64,000 bases of DNA, taken from contig NZ_CADFDU010000005.1 in NCBI RefSeq assembly GCF_902833045.1, forward strand, positions 124,583-188,582. Reading direction: 5' to 3'. Source of the stretch: Burkholderia sp. BCC0322. Lineage in GTDB: Bacteria; Pseudomonadota; Gammaproteobacteria; Burkholderiales; Burkholderiaceae. The notes beneath the pieces were generated by a model, which searched no databases, was not told the DNA's origin, and saw nothing but the letters and a program-made list of their open reading frames with translations. Shown piece by piece: positions 25,796 through 34,003 of this stretch; position 1 is the first letter of the stretch; every line of letters starts with the position of its first letter. A program made the translations under genes and the position numbers.

Positions 25796-26965
25796 ATGCG
25801 ATTCAACGCGACACGCTTCGCCGCGACCCTGCTCGTCGCCGCATGCGCCGCCGCCACGGCCGGCCGCGCGGCCGCCGCCACGCAGGACGATCTCCACGAC
25901 ACCGTCACCCGCCACATCGCGCCGCTGATGAAGCAGTATGCGATTCCCGGCATGGCGGTCGGCATCGTCGCCGACGGCAAGCCCTACGTGTTCGACTACG
26001 GCGTGATGTCGACGCAAACCGGCAAGCCCGTCACGGGCGATACGCTGTTCGAAATCGGCTCCGTCAGCAAGACACTGACCGCGACACTCGCGGCCGACGC
26101 GCAGGAGGGCGGCGAACTGTCGCTCACCGACCCGGCTGCCAAGTACCTGCCCGCGCTGCAGGGCAAGCCGTTCGGTGTCCTGACGCTGCTGCAGCTCGGC
26201 ACGCACACGTCCGGCGGCATGCCGGTGCAGGTGCCGGACAGCATCCGCGACGACGCAGGCCTGATCCGCTATCTCGACGCGTGGCGGCCCGCGCATGCGC
26301 CGGGTACGTACCGGACCTATTCGAACGTGTCGGTCGGCATGCTCGGGTGGCTTACCGCGAAGGCGATGCACAAGGATTTCGCGGCGCTGATGGAGCAGCG
26401 GCTCTTTCCCGCGCTCTGCATGACGCACACGTACATCAACGTGCCGGAAGCACGCCAGGCCGACTATGCGCAGGGCTATACGCAGGACGGCAAGCCCATC
26501 CGGATGACGGGCGGCATGCTGTGGCAGCCGGCGTACGGCGTGCGGACCACGGCGGCCGATTTGCTGCGCTTCGTGCAGGCGAACATGGGGCTGACCGGAA
26601 CCGCGCCGCGCCTGCAGCGCGCGCTCGAACGCACGCATACCGGCTATTTCCGCGCGGGGCCGCTGACGCAGGACCTGATCTGGGAACAGTATCCGTATCC
26701 GGTCGCGCTGCCGACGCTGCTCGAAGGCAACTCGATGAAGATGCTGCGCGACGGGTTGCCGGCCGCCGCGATCAAGCCGCCGCTCGCGCCGAGCGCGGAT
26801 ACGTGGATCAACAAGACGGGCTCGACCAACGGCTTCAGTACCTATGTCGCGTTCGTCCCGTCGAAGCGGATCGCGATCGTGATGCTCGCGAACCGCAGCT
26901 ATCCGAACGAGGACCGCGTGAAGGCCGCGTACGGGATCCTCGCGGCGCTCGACGGCAGGCGGTAA
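25796..26965 (+). CDS. class C (AmpC-type) serine beta-lactamase
   Basis: 389 residues, the usual AmpC length, with a Sec signal peptide (ending about GRAAA-ATQDD). The three catalytic elements are present: S89-V-S-K92, Y175-S-N177 and K340-T-G342 in WINKTGSTNGFSTYVAF. It would act in the periplasm on beta-lactams by acylation and hydrolysis. AAGGGA lies upstream of the ATG. No divergent ampR-type LysR gene is adjacent; tandem palindromes upstream may serve regulation. A weak possibility is a related serine esterase, but the spacing of all three motifs favours a true class C enzyme. A hairpin follows the gene. Confidence 0.9.
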   Translation: MRFNATRFAATLLVAACAAATAGRAAAATQDDLHDTVTRHIAPLMKQYAIPGMAVGIVADGKPYVFDYGVMSTQTGKPVTGDTLFEIGSVSKTLTATLAADAQEGGELSLTDPAAKYLPALQGKPFGVLTLLQLGTHTSGGMPVQVPDSIRDDAGLIRYLDAWRPAHAPGTYRTYSNVSVGMLGWLTAKAMHKDFAALMEQRLFPALCMTHTYINVPEARQADYAQGYTQDGKPIRMTGGMLWQPAYGVRTTAADLLRFVQANMGLTGTAPRLQRALERTHTGYFRAGPLTQDLIWEQYPYPVALPTLLEGNSMKMLRDGLPAAAIKPPLAPSADTWINKTGSTNGFSTYVAFVPSKRIAIVMLANRSYPNEDRVKAAYGILAALDGRR

Positions 26966-26978
26966 CGTTTCCACCGAC

Positions 26979-27005
26979 GAGCCGGCCGTTCCACCTGGCC
27001 GGCTC
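26979..27005 (+). terminator. hairpin after the beta-lactamase gene
   Basis: Perfect 9-base stem gagccggcc / ggccggctc with a 9-base loop, 14 bases after the stop. It is followed by tcccc rather than a T-run. Confidence 0.6.
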
Positions 27006-27128
27006 TCCCCAAAAAAACCGATACCTGTATCGGCACGCTTCTGCAAAACGAAATACGTGCATCGCATCCCCTGAGCAGAATCCGGGCAGATCTCCGGGCG
27101 TGTCCGGATAGTCCAGTCAGGGGGGAAC

Positions 27129-29246
27129 ATGCGGAAGACCACTCTCGCGCGGCTGCTGTGCGGGCTGACCTTGGTCGGCGCGCTCGGCGCGTGCGGCGGC
27201 AACATGGATGGAACGGGCGCGGCAGGCGCGTCGGCGAACGCGGCCGGCGGGTCCGGCGGCACCGATAACGGCACGGGCAACGGCGGCAACCCGCCGGGCC
27301 AGCAGGTCGCGAACCGCGCGCTCGTGATCGAGATCGACGGCGTCACCTATGCGGCGCTGCAGGCCGGCATCGCGGGCGGCACGCTGCCGAATCTCGCGAA
27401 GCTGCACGCCGCGCCCGCGTACAGCGGCGGCGTCAACGGCCTGCTGTCGCAGCAGCCGAACCTCGACACGCCGAGCTGGGCCACGCTGCTCACCGGCGCG
27501 TGGGGCAACCGTCACCAGGTGCTGTCCGACGCACCGAACCAGGCGCTGCAGGCGCCGACCGCCTTCGACACGCTGAAGACCGCGAACGCGGGCCTGCTCG
27601 GCGCGGCCGTCGGGTCGCCGGCGCTCGCGTCGCTGCTGACCGCCGGGCGCAACGCGGGCAGCCTCGACACGCTCGCGAACTGCGCGGCGGTCGACAGCTG
27701 CGTCACGCAGCAAGGCGCCGCGATGATCCAGCAGGGCTACTCGCTCGTCGTCGCGCAGTACCACTCGGCGCAGGATGCCGCGCTGAACTACGGCCTCGGC
27801 GCGTCGGCGTACGCGAACACGCTGCATCAGCTCGACGCGGCCGTCGGCGCGCTCGTCGCCGAAACCGCGAAACGCAACAACGAGAACTGGCTGGTCGTCG
27901 TGACCGGCGGCCACGGCCTGAACGCGGCCGGCGGCAGCGACGGCCTGCCGCTGCTGTCCGAATCGACGACCTTCATCGCGATGAACCAGGCCGACAACGG
28001 GCGGCTGGGCAGCGCCGCGCAGCCGGCGTCGCTGGCCGACCTGCACACGCGCGCCAGCATCGCCGATATCGCGCCGACCGTGCTCGCGCAGCTCGGCGCG
28101 CTGCCCGCACCGTCCGCGTATGAAATGGACGGCGGCGAACTGATCGGCACGCAGCCGGTGTCGCAGCTCGCCGGCGCGACGAGTGCCGATGGCCATGGCG
28201 TCGTGCTGACGTGGGCCGCGCCCGCGAGCGGTGCGATCGCGGTGTACCGCGCGGGCCAGCCGATCGCGACGCTGCCGGCCGGCACGATGACCTATACCGA
28301 CAGCAATCTCGGCCTGACCGCGGCCGGCACCTACAGCGTCGACTACGTGGTGACGGCGGGCGGCGCACCGGTCGGCAGCATCGCGCAGATCGCGTACGTG
28401 CCGCCGCCCCCGCCGCCGCCGCCGCTCGCGGCGACGCTGAAGAACGGTCTTGCGTCGTACTATCCGTTCGGTGCGCTGCCGGCCGTCGATGCACTGAGCG
28501 CGACGACGATGGGCCCGTTTTCGGCCGCCGCGAACGGCGGCTCGCTCACCGCCGATCCGTTCGGCGGGCAGGCGCTGCAGGTGACGACGCAGACCGTCGA
28601 CACGAACGGCTACGACGGCTACAAGCTCGTGCAGAACGCCGATATCGCGACGCAGGCGCAGTTCACGATCGGCATGTGGCTGAAGACGCCGTGTACCGAC
28701 GTGGTCGGCTTCGGCACGCCGGTGTTCGCGAACAAGAACTGGCAGAGCGGCAAGAACGCGGGCCTCGCGATCGGGCTGTTCCCGCAGGCATCGGGCGCGC
28801 CGTCGGGCACCTGCAACATCCAGTACAACGCGGGCGACGGCAGCACCCGCAACGACCTGAAGACGATGAGCGTGACGGCGAACCAGTGGGTGTATGCGGC
28901 GTTCGTGATCGACACGGTCGGCAAGACGATGACCGCCTACACGTTCGACCCGGTGCTCGGCGAGCAGAAGCAGAGCACGCCGCTCACGGTGTCGGTGGCC
29001 GCGCTGCCGGGCCTCGGCACGAAGACGTTCGGCGTGAACGAGGACGGCACGGGCCAGTACCACATGCTCGCGTGCGGGTACCCTGCGAGCCACTACAGCG
29101 GCGGCTACACGGTCAACGCGTGCACGACGGTCAAGCCGAACGTCGAGAGCTTCTCCGACGTCGCGATGTGGAACCGCGTCGTGACCGAAGCCGAACTGCA
29201 GTCGATCGCGGGCTCGGGCAAGCCGCTGTCGACGATCCTTCACTGA
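27129..29246 (+). CDS. lipoprotein with alkaline-phosphatase fold, Pro linker and LamG-like domain
   Basis: 705 residues. The signal peptide ends in a lipobox (GALGAC, Cys22), so it is a lipoprotein, followed by a Gly/Asn/Ala spacer. Residues about 64-350 match the alkaline phosphatase/phosphodiesterase superfamily (ALVIEIDGVTYAALQAG, LDTPSWATLLTGAWGNRH, VVVTGGHGL, IADIAPTVLAQLG). A fibronectin-like region (about 355-420) ends in an eight-proline stretch. The C-terminal about 270 residues form a LamG/concanavalin-type domain (FTIGMWLKTPC, YAAFVIDTVGKTMTAYTFDP, VESFSDVAMWNRVVTEAELQ) that probably binds a glycan or polymer. It is the first gene of a rightward set with a tiny lipoprotein and phospholipase C (12- and 37-base gaps). 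The substrate is unknown; a secreted phosphorus-scavenging role is inferred. Confidence 0.82.
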   Translation: MRKTTLARLLCGLTLVGALGACGGNMDGTGAAGASANAAGGSGGTDNGTGNGGNPPGQQVANRALVIEIDGVTYAALQAGIAGGTLPNLAKLHAAPAYSGGVNGLLSQQPNLDTPSWATLLTGAWGNRHQVLSDAPNQALQAPTAFDTLKTANAGLLGAAVGSPALASLLTAGRNAGSLDTLANCAAVDSCVTQQGAAMIQQGYSLVVAQYHSAQDAALNYGLGASAYANTLHQLDAAVGALVAETAKRNNENWLVVVTGGHGLNAAGGSDGLPLLSESTTFIAMNQADNGRLGSAAQPASLADLHTRASIADIAPTVLAQLGALPAPSAYEMDGGELIGTQPVSQLAGATSADGHGVVLTWAAPASGAIAVYRAGQPIATLPAGTMTYTDSNLGLTAAGTYSVDYVVTAGGAPVGSIAQIAYVPPPPPPPPLAATLKNGLASYYPFGALPAVDALSATTMGPFSAAANGGSLTADPFGGQALQVTTQTVDTNGYDGYKLVQNADIATQAQFTIGMWLKTPCTDVVGFGTPVFANKNWQSGKNAGLAIGLFPQASGAPSGTCNIQYNAGDGSTRNDLKTMSVTANQWVYAAFVIDTVGKTMTAYTFDPVLGEQKQSTPLTVSVAALPGLGTKTFGVNEDGTGQYHMLACGYPASHYSGGYTVNACTTVKPNVESFSDVAMWNRVVTEAELQSIAGSGKPLSTILH

Positions 29247-29258
29247 CGGAGTGCCGAC

Positions 29259-29519
29259 ATGAACCTGACGAACCTGCGCCGCGTGCGCGTCGCGCTCGCC
29301 GCCTGTGTGCTGAGCGCGCTGGTCGCCGGCTGTGGCGGCGACGATTCGGGCGGCACGGCCGCCAGTGTCGCGAAGGCGAATGCCGCGCCGGCAGGCGCGG
29401 GCGGCGCGAGCGCCCCCGTGCCGATCGTCGTGGCGCCGGGCGCCGGCCCGTGCCCCGCGTCGGGCACGGCCGCGCTGCAATCGCCGTCGCTGAACTCGCA
29501 GCTGCGCTGCGCGCCGTGA
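29259..29519 (+). CDS. small lipoprotein, 86 aa
   Basis: Begins MNLTNLRRVRVALAACVLSA, with a lipobox LVAGC (Cys about residue 25), leaving a mature peptide of about 60 residues rich in Ala, Gly and Pro. Two further Cys residues (GPCPASG and LRCAP) may pair. It lies between the phosphatase-fold lipoprotein and phospholipase C with gaps of 12 and 37 bases, so all three are probably co-transcribed. No family is recognised; a chaperone or anchoring role for the neighbouring exported enzymes is only a guess. Confidence 0.7.
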   Translation: MNLTNLRRVRVALAACVLSALVAGCGGDDSGGTAASVAKANAAPAGAGGASAPVPIVVAPGAGPCPASGTAALQSPSLNSQLRCAP

Positions 29520-29556
29520 CGCGCGCGGCTTTCCGGGACGACCTACCTTCTCGACC

Positions 29557-31698
29557 ATGACTTCCATCGACCGCCGTTCGTTTCTCCGTGCCGCCGCCGC
29601 CGGCACGGCCTTCTCGATGTTCCCGCCGGCGATCCGGCGCGCACTGGCGATTCCGGCCAACAACCAGACCGGCACGATCAACGACGTGCAGCACATCGTG
29701 ATCTTCATGCAGGAAAACCGCTCGTTCGACCACTACTTCGGCACGATGCCCGGCGTGCGCGGCTTCGGCGATCGCGTGACGATCCCGCAGCCGGGCGGGT
29801 CGCCCGTGTGGCAGCAGAGCGACGGCAAGCGCCCGGTGCTGCCGTTCTACCTCGACAGCACGAAGGGCAATGCGCTGCTCGTCGGCGGCACGCACTCGTG
29901 GACCGATTCGCACTCGGCGTGGGACAACGGCCGGATGACCGCGTGGCCCGCGTCGAAGGGCGACGCGTCGATGGGCTACCTGCGGCAGTCCGACCTGCCG
30001 TTCCATTTCGCGCTGGCGAACGCGTTCACGCTGTGCGATGCGTATCACTGCTCGCTGCACGGCGGCACCAACTCGAACCGGATTTTCCTGTGGACCGGCA
30101 CGAACGGCCCGACGGCATCGTCGAACGTGGCCGTCGTGAACAACGACGGCTGGGACGGCCTCGGTTCGTCGAAGACGGGCCTGACCTGGACGACCTACCC
30201 GGAGCGCCTCCAGGCGGCCGGCGTGAGCTGGAAGGTCTACCAGAACATGCCGGACAACTACACGGACAACCCGCTCGCGGGTTTCGCGGCGTTCCGCAAG
30301 GTCAACGAGACGGTGCCGGGTTCGCCGAATGCGCCCTATACGCCGGCGATGGAAGCGCTGTCGCCGCTGTACAAGGGGATCGGCAACACGATGCCCGACG
30401 GCGGCTTCCTGCAGTCGCTCGCCGACGACATCGCGGCGAACCGGATGCCGCAGGTGAGCTGGATCGTGTCGCCCACGGCGTACTGCGAGCATCCGGGTGC
30501 ATCGACGCCGGGGCAGGGCGCGTACTACCTGCAGCGCCTGCTCGACACGCTGACCGCGAACCCCGACGTGTGGAGCAAGACCGTGCTCATCGTGAACTAC
30601 GACGAGAACGACTGCTTCTTCGATCACATGCCGCCGCCGAACGCGCCGTCGCGCAACGCGGACGGCACGTATGCGGGCAAGTCGACCGTGACCACGCAGT
30701 ACGAGTACTTCACCGTGCCGAACCCGCCCGGCGATGCGTCGCCGCTCGCGCCGGACGGCCGCCCGTACGGGCCAGGCCCGCGCGTGCCGATGTTCGTGGT
30801 GTCGCCGTGGAGCACGGGCGGCTGGGTCAACTCCGAGGTGTTCGACCATACGTCGGTGCTGCGCTTCATCGAGAAGCGCTTCGGCGTGCAGGAGCCGAAC
30901 ATCAGCCCGTGGCGTCGCGCGGTGTGCGGCGACCTGACGTCGGCCTTCAACTTCAAGAACCCGAACGGCAACCCGACGACGTCGCTCCCGGCGCCGACCA
31001 AGGCCGCGGCCGATGCGCAGCACGTGCAGCAAAGCCTGCTAGGCGCGGTGCCGGTGCCGTCGGTCGGCACGCAGCAGATGCCGACGCAGCCGGCCGGTAC
31101 GCGCGCGTCGCGTGCGCTGCCGTACGAACTGCACACGAGCGCGAGCGCCGATGTGTCGGGCGGGCTGGTGTGGCTCACGTTCAGCAATACCGGCACGGCC
31201 GGTGCGGTGTTCCATGTGTACGACAAGCTGCATCTCGATCGCGTGCCGCGCCGCTATACGGTCGAAGCGGGCAAGCAGTTGTCGGATTCGTGGCGCGCGG
31301 TGGCCGACGATGCGGGCAACTACGACCTGTGGGTGCTCGGGCCGAACGGCTTCCTGCGCGAATTCCAGGGCAACGTCGCGAAGGCCGCGAGCGGGCCCGT
31401 GCCGGAAATCCGCGTGTGCTACGACCCGGCGAACGACGCCGTGTACCTGACGATCATGAACGTCGGCAACGCGGCGAGCCAGGTCACGGTCACGTCGAAC
31501 GCGTACCGCACCGACGGCCCGTGGTACTACGCGGTGCCGGCCGGGATGCAGGTCGAGCCGTACTGGACGCTCGCCGCGTCGAGCGGCTGGTACGACTTCA
31601 CGTTGACGGCCGAGAACGGTCTCATGCGCCGCTTCGCGGGCCGCGTCGAGACCGGCAAGGACAGCATCAGCGATCCGGCGATGGGCGTGTCCAGCTGA
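29557..31698 (+). CDS. plcN: phosphocholine-specific phospholipase C, Tat-exported
   Basis: 713 residues, the standard length for the PlcN/PlcH family. The N-terminus has a twin-arginine signal (DRRSFLRAAAAG). The family signature IFMQENRSFDHYFGTMPGVR provides the metal and nucleophile region, and the later NYDENDCFFDHMPPP and VFDHTSVLRFIEKRFG blocks are conserved. Two C-terminal repeats of about 90 residues (after 520) match the domain found at the end of these enzymes. It hydrolyses phosphatidylcholine or sphingomyelin to phosphocholine outside the cytoplasmic membrane. It is the last gene of a three-gene set closed by a strong terminator. The gene symbol is by family; haemolytic or not cannot be told. 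Confidence 0.93.
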   Translation: MTSIDRRSFLRAAAAGTAFSMFPPAIRRALAIPANNQTGTINDVQHIVIFMQENRSFDHYFGTMPGVRGFGDRVTIPQPGGSPVWQQSDGKRPVLPFYLDSTKGNALLVGGTHSWTDSHSAWDNGRMTAWPASKGDASMGYLRQSDLPFHFALANAFTLCDAYHCSLHGGTNSNRIFLWTGTNGPTASSNVAVVNNDGWDGLGSSKTGLTWTTYPERLQAAGVSWKVYQNMPDNYTDNPLAGFAAFRKVNETVPGSPNAPYTPAMEALSPLYKGIGNTMPDGGFLQSLADDIAANRMPQVSWIVSPTAYCEHPGASTPGQGAYYLQRLLDTLTANPDVWSKTVLIVNYDENDCFFDHMPPPNAPSRNADGTYAGKSTVTTQYEYFTVPNPPGDASPLAPDGRPYGPGPRVPMFVVSPWSTGGWVNSEVFDHTSVLRFIEKRFGVQEPNISPWRRAVCGDLTSAFNFKNPNGNPTTSLPAPTKAAADAQHVQQSLLGAVPVPSVGTQQMPTQPAGTRASRALPYELHTSASADVSGGLVWLTFSNTGTAGAVFHVYDKLHLDRVPRRYTVEAGKQLSDSWRAVADDAGNYDLWVLGPNGFLREFQGNVAKAASGPVPEIRVCYDPANDAVYLTIMNVGNAASQVTVTSNAYRTDGPWYYAVPAGMQVEPYWTLAASSGWYDFTLTAENGLMRRFAGRVETGKDSISDPAMGVSS

Positions 31699-31736
31699 CC
31701 GGCGCCGGCCGCGCGGCCGGCGTCGCATCACCGGTT

Positions 31737-31771
31737 GCCGCCGGCGCGCCGACCCGCGCCGGCGGCTTTTT
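31737..31771 (+). terminator. strong rho-independent terminator after phospholipase C
   Basis: Perfect 12-base stem gccgccggcgcg / cgcgccggcggc with a 6-base loop, followed by TTTTT. A 20-base perfect palindrome (31703-31722) lies just upstream, directly after the phospholipase stop. Confidence 0.85.
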
Positions 31772-31839
31772 GTGCGCGGCCTCGATTCGACGGGGCCGCG
31801 CGTTTTTCATTCATTCCTGTTCACACGACGCTTCATTCG

Positions 31840-32526
31840 ATGACGCAACTCGCGCTTTTCGATCTCGACTTCACCCTCATTCCGTTCGACAGCGACCAGG
31901 CCTGGGGCCACTTCATGGTCGAGCACGGCCTGGTCGACGCGGCTGAATTCGCGCGCATCGACGCCGCGTTCTCGGCCGGCTACGCGGCCGGCACGCTCGA
32001 CATCCACGCGCATCTGCGCAATATGCTCGCGCCGCTCGCGCGCCATTCGCGGGCACGGCTCGCGCACTGGCATGCGTGTTTCATGGCCGACGTCGTGCGG
32101 CCCGCGATCTCGCCGGCCGCGCTCGACCTCGTGCGTCATCATCGCTCTCGCGGCGACCTGTGCTGCGTCGTCACCGCGACGAACGCGTTCATCACGCGGC
32201 CGATCGCGCGTGCGTTCGGCATCGATGCGCTGATCGCGTGCGAGCTCGAAACCGTCGACGGGCGGCCCGATTCGCGCTATACGGGGCGTCCGTCCGGCGT
32301 GCCGAGCTACCGGGAAGGGAAGGTCGTGCGTACCGACACATGGCTCGCGTCGCTCGGGCTCGCGTGGTCCGACTTCGAGCGCAGCTGGTTCTACAGCGAT
32401 TCGCACAACGACATCCCGCTGCTCGAGCGCGTCACCGACGCGGTCGCGACGAATCCGGACGAGCGGCTGCGCGCGCTGGCGACGGCACGCGGCTGGCGGA
32501 TCGTGGAGCTGTTCGAAACGGCGTGA
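31840..32526 (+). CDS. HAD-family hydrolase, SerB-like (class IB)
   Basis: 228 residues. The nucleophile motif I is LALFDLDFTLIPFDSD (D-x-D-x-T), motif II is the CCVVTATNAFITRP threonine region and motif III/IV is WFYSDSHNDIPLLERVTDAV. The cap is helical and inserted after motif I, as in phosphoserine phosphatase-like HAD-IB enzymes. The ATG at 31840 starts the conserved sequence directly; the ribosome site is not obvious. It follows a strong terminator and is convergent with a LysR gene, so it is its own unit. The substrate, a small phosphomonoester, is unknown. Confidence 0.88.
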   Translation: MTQLALFDLDFTLIPFDSDQAWGHFMVEHGLVDAAEFARIDAAFSAGYAAGTLDIHAHLRNMLAPLARHSRARLAHWHACFMADVVRPAISPAALDLVRHHRSRGDLCCVVTATNAFITRPIARAFGIDALIACELETVDGRPDSRYTGRPSGVPSYREGKVVRTDTWLASLGLAWSDFERSWFYSDSHNDIPLLERVTDAVATNPDERLRALATARGWRIVELFETA

Positions 32527-32538
32527 ACGCGCGTACCG

Positions 32539-33426
32539 TCACGCGCCGGCCTGCGTGCGCCCGTCGTGGCGTTCGACGTTGGCCATGAACGCGGTAATCA
32601 GCCGCGTGCCGGCGCGCGCGTCGAGGTAGTACAGGTATTCGTGCATCGGCGGCAGATTGTCGTCGAACGCGACCGCGCGCAGTTCCGGATGCGCGCCGAC
32701 CTCGCCGCGCGGCATCAGCGTGCAGCCCATGTCGTGCCGCACGGCTTCGCGGATCGCTTCGCGACTGCCGAGCTCGATCGCGTTCGCGGGCAGCCCGATG
32801 CCCGCGTGCTTCAGCACGTGCTCCATCAGCGCGCGCGTGCGCGAGCCGCTCTCGCGCAGCAGCAGCGTCTCGCCGGCCAGCGCGGCGAGCGCGACCGACT
32901 CGCGCGCGGCGAGCCGGTGCGAACGATGCACGACCAGCACGAGCGGATCGTTCGCGATCGTATGCCGCACGAAACGCGGATCGTCGTCGCGTTGCGACGA
33001 CACGGCGACGTCGCAGCGGAAATCGACGAGCGCGTCGAGCACCTGCTGCGAGTTGCCGATCTCGATGCTGATCTTCACGGCCGGATACTGGCGGCGAAAC
33101 GCGGCGATCGCGGGCAGGATGTAGAACGGGCCGGTCGTGCCGACGCGCAGGTTGCCGGTCTGCAGTTCGCGCTCGTTGCGCAGCGCGAAATCGATATCGT
33201 TCTCCATCTGCAGCATCTGGCCGATCATCGGCATCAGCGACGCGCCCGCGTCACTGAGATCGAGCCGGTTGCCGCGGCGATGGAACAGCTCGACGCCGTA
33301 ATGGCGTTCGAGCTGCTGGATGCGCGACGTGATCGTCGGCTGGCTCACGTCGAGGCGCTTCGCGGCTGCGGTCACGCTTCCCTGGCGGGCGGTTTCGTAG
33401 AAGGCGGCGAGAAGCAGGGCAAGCAT
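32539..33426 (-). CDS. LysR-family transcriptional regulator (CysB/CbbR-like)
   Basis: 295 residues. The helix-turn-helix opens MLALLLAAFYETARQGSVTA, then AAKRLDVSQPTITSRIQQLE and VELFHRRG. The effector domain begins GNLRVGTTGPFYILPAIAAF and contains LLLRESGSRTRALMEHVL. It lies downstream of the cupin and polyamine-binding protein genes on the same strand (128-base gap), so it could be their regulator or be read through from them. No Shine-Dalgarno is evident at the ATG. Confidence 0.88.
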   Translation of the reverse strand: MLALLLAAFYETARQGSVTAAAKRLDVSQPTITSRIQQLERHYGVELFHRRGNRLDLSDAGASLMPMIGQMLQMENDIDFALRNERELQTGNLRVGTTGPFYILPAIAAFRRQYPAVKISIEIGNSQQVLDALVDFRCDVAVSSQRDDDPRFVRHTIANDPLVLVVHRSHRLAARESVALAALAGETLLLRESGSRTRALMEHVLKHAGIGLPANAIELGSREAIREAVRHDMGCTLMPRGEVGAHPELRAVAFDDNLPPMHEYLYYLDARAGTRLITAFMANVERHDGRTQAGA

Positions 33427-33554
33427 GGCGGCACACGGGACGAGACGAGCGGAACTTACCGGCCGCGTGTGTCAGCGCCGTGTCATTGACGTGGAAATGC
33501 GTGGCGAATTGGGGCGTGATGTTGCGCGCGCGGTGCGCCGCACGCCGGCGCCGC

Positions 33555-33926
33555 TTATTCGGGCGGCTGCTCGTCGTACGCGACGAAGATCTTCCGCGTG
33601 TGTTCGACGACTTCCCAGGTGCCGCGAAAACCCGGCGGAATCACGAAGCGATGGCCTGCGCGAACGGTCTTCCGGTTTCCCTCCGTGTCGGTGATCACGG
33701 ACGTGCCTGCCAGGATCTCGCAGTATTCCGCTTCCGTGTAGGCGACGTGCCAGCAACCGGGCGTGCTTTCCCAGATGCCGGTCGAGAAACGGCCGCACGG
33801 GCTCGCGAAACCCGGCGTGAGCGTTTGCAGCGGATCGCCCGCAATCAGCTTGTCGGGCGACACGCGGTACTGCGTCGGCTCGCCGCTCGGGATGAGCGCG
33901 TCGGTAATGGATGAAACGTCGATCAT
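33555..33926 (-). CDS. small cupin (DUF861-type)
   Basis: 123 residues, a single cupin barrel. It contains STPGCWHVAYTEAEYCEILA and GHRFVIPPGFRGTWEVVE, the two conserved cupin boxes of the DUF861/ethanolamine-utilisation-Q-like group. The usual metal His/Glu set is only partly present (E.Y..E; no second-motif His), so it may bind a ligand without catalysis. It is 77 bases downstream of the polyamine-binding protein gene and probably co-transcribed. Members next to polyamine or amino acid transport genes are frequent; their function is unproven. Confidence 0.85.
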   Translation of the reverse strand: MIDVSSITDALIPSGEPTQYRVSPDKLIAGDPLQTLTPGFASPCGRFSTGIWESTPGCWHVAYTEAEYCEILAGTSVITDTEGNRKTVRAGHRFVIPPGFRGTWEVVEHTRKIFVAYDEQPPE

Positions 33927-34003
33927 GATGGGCCTGCTTCGTCGAGTTGAAATGAACGCGCCGACGGCGCGTTCGCATGATTTCATACTTGCGGCCGGGC
34001 GGG

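Noticed and set aside
27117-29708. 863-codon leftward open frame opposite the phosphatase-fold lipoprotein
   Set aside because: Arg/Val/Ala-rich antisense shadow without motifs; the rightward gene has a signal peptide and domains.
31703-31722. 20-base palindrome considered as a recombination or attachment site
   Set aside because: It directly follows the phospholipase stop and sits beside a strong terminator; it is more simply a second transcript-end hairpin.
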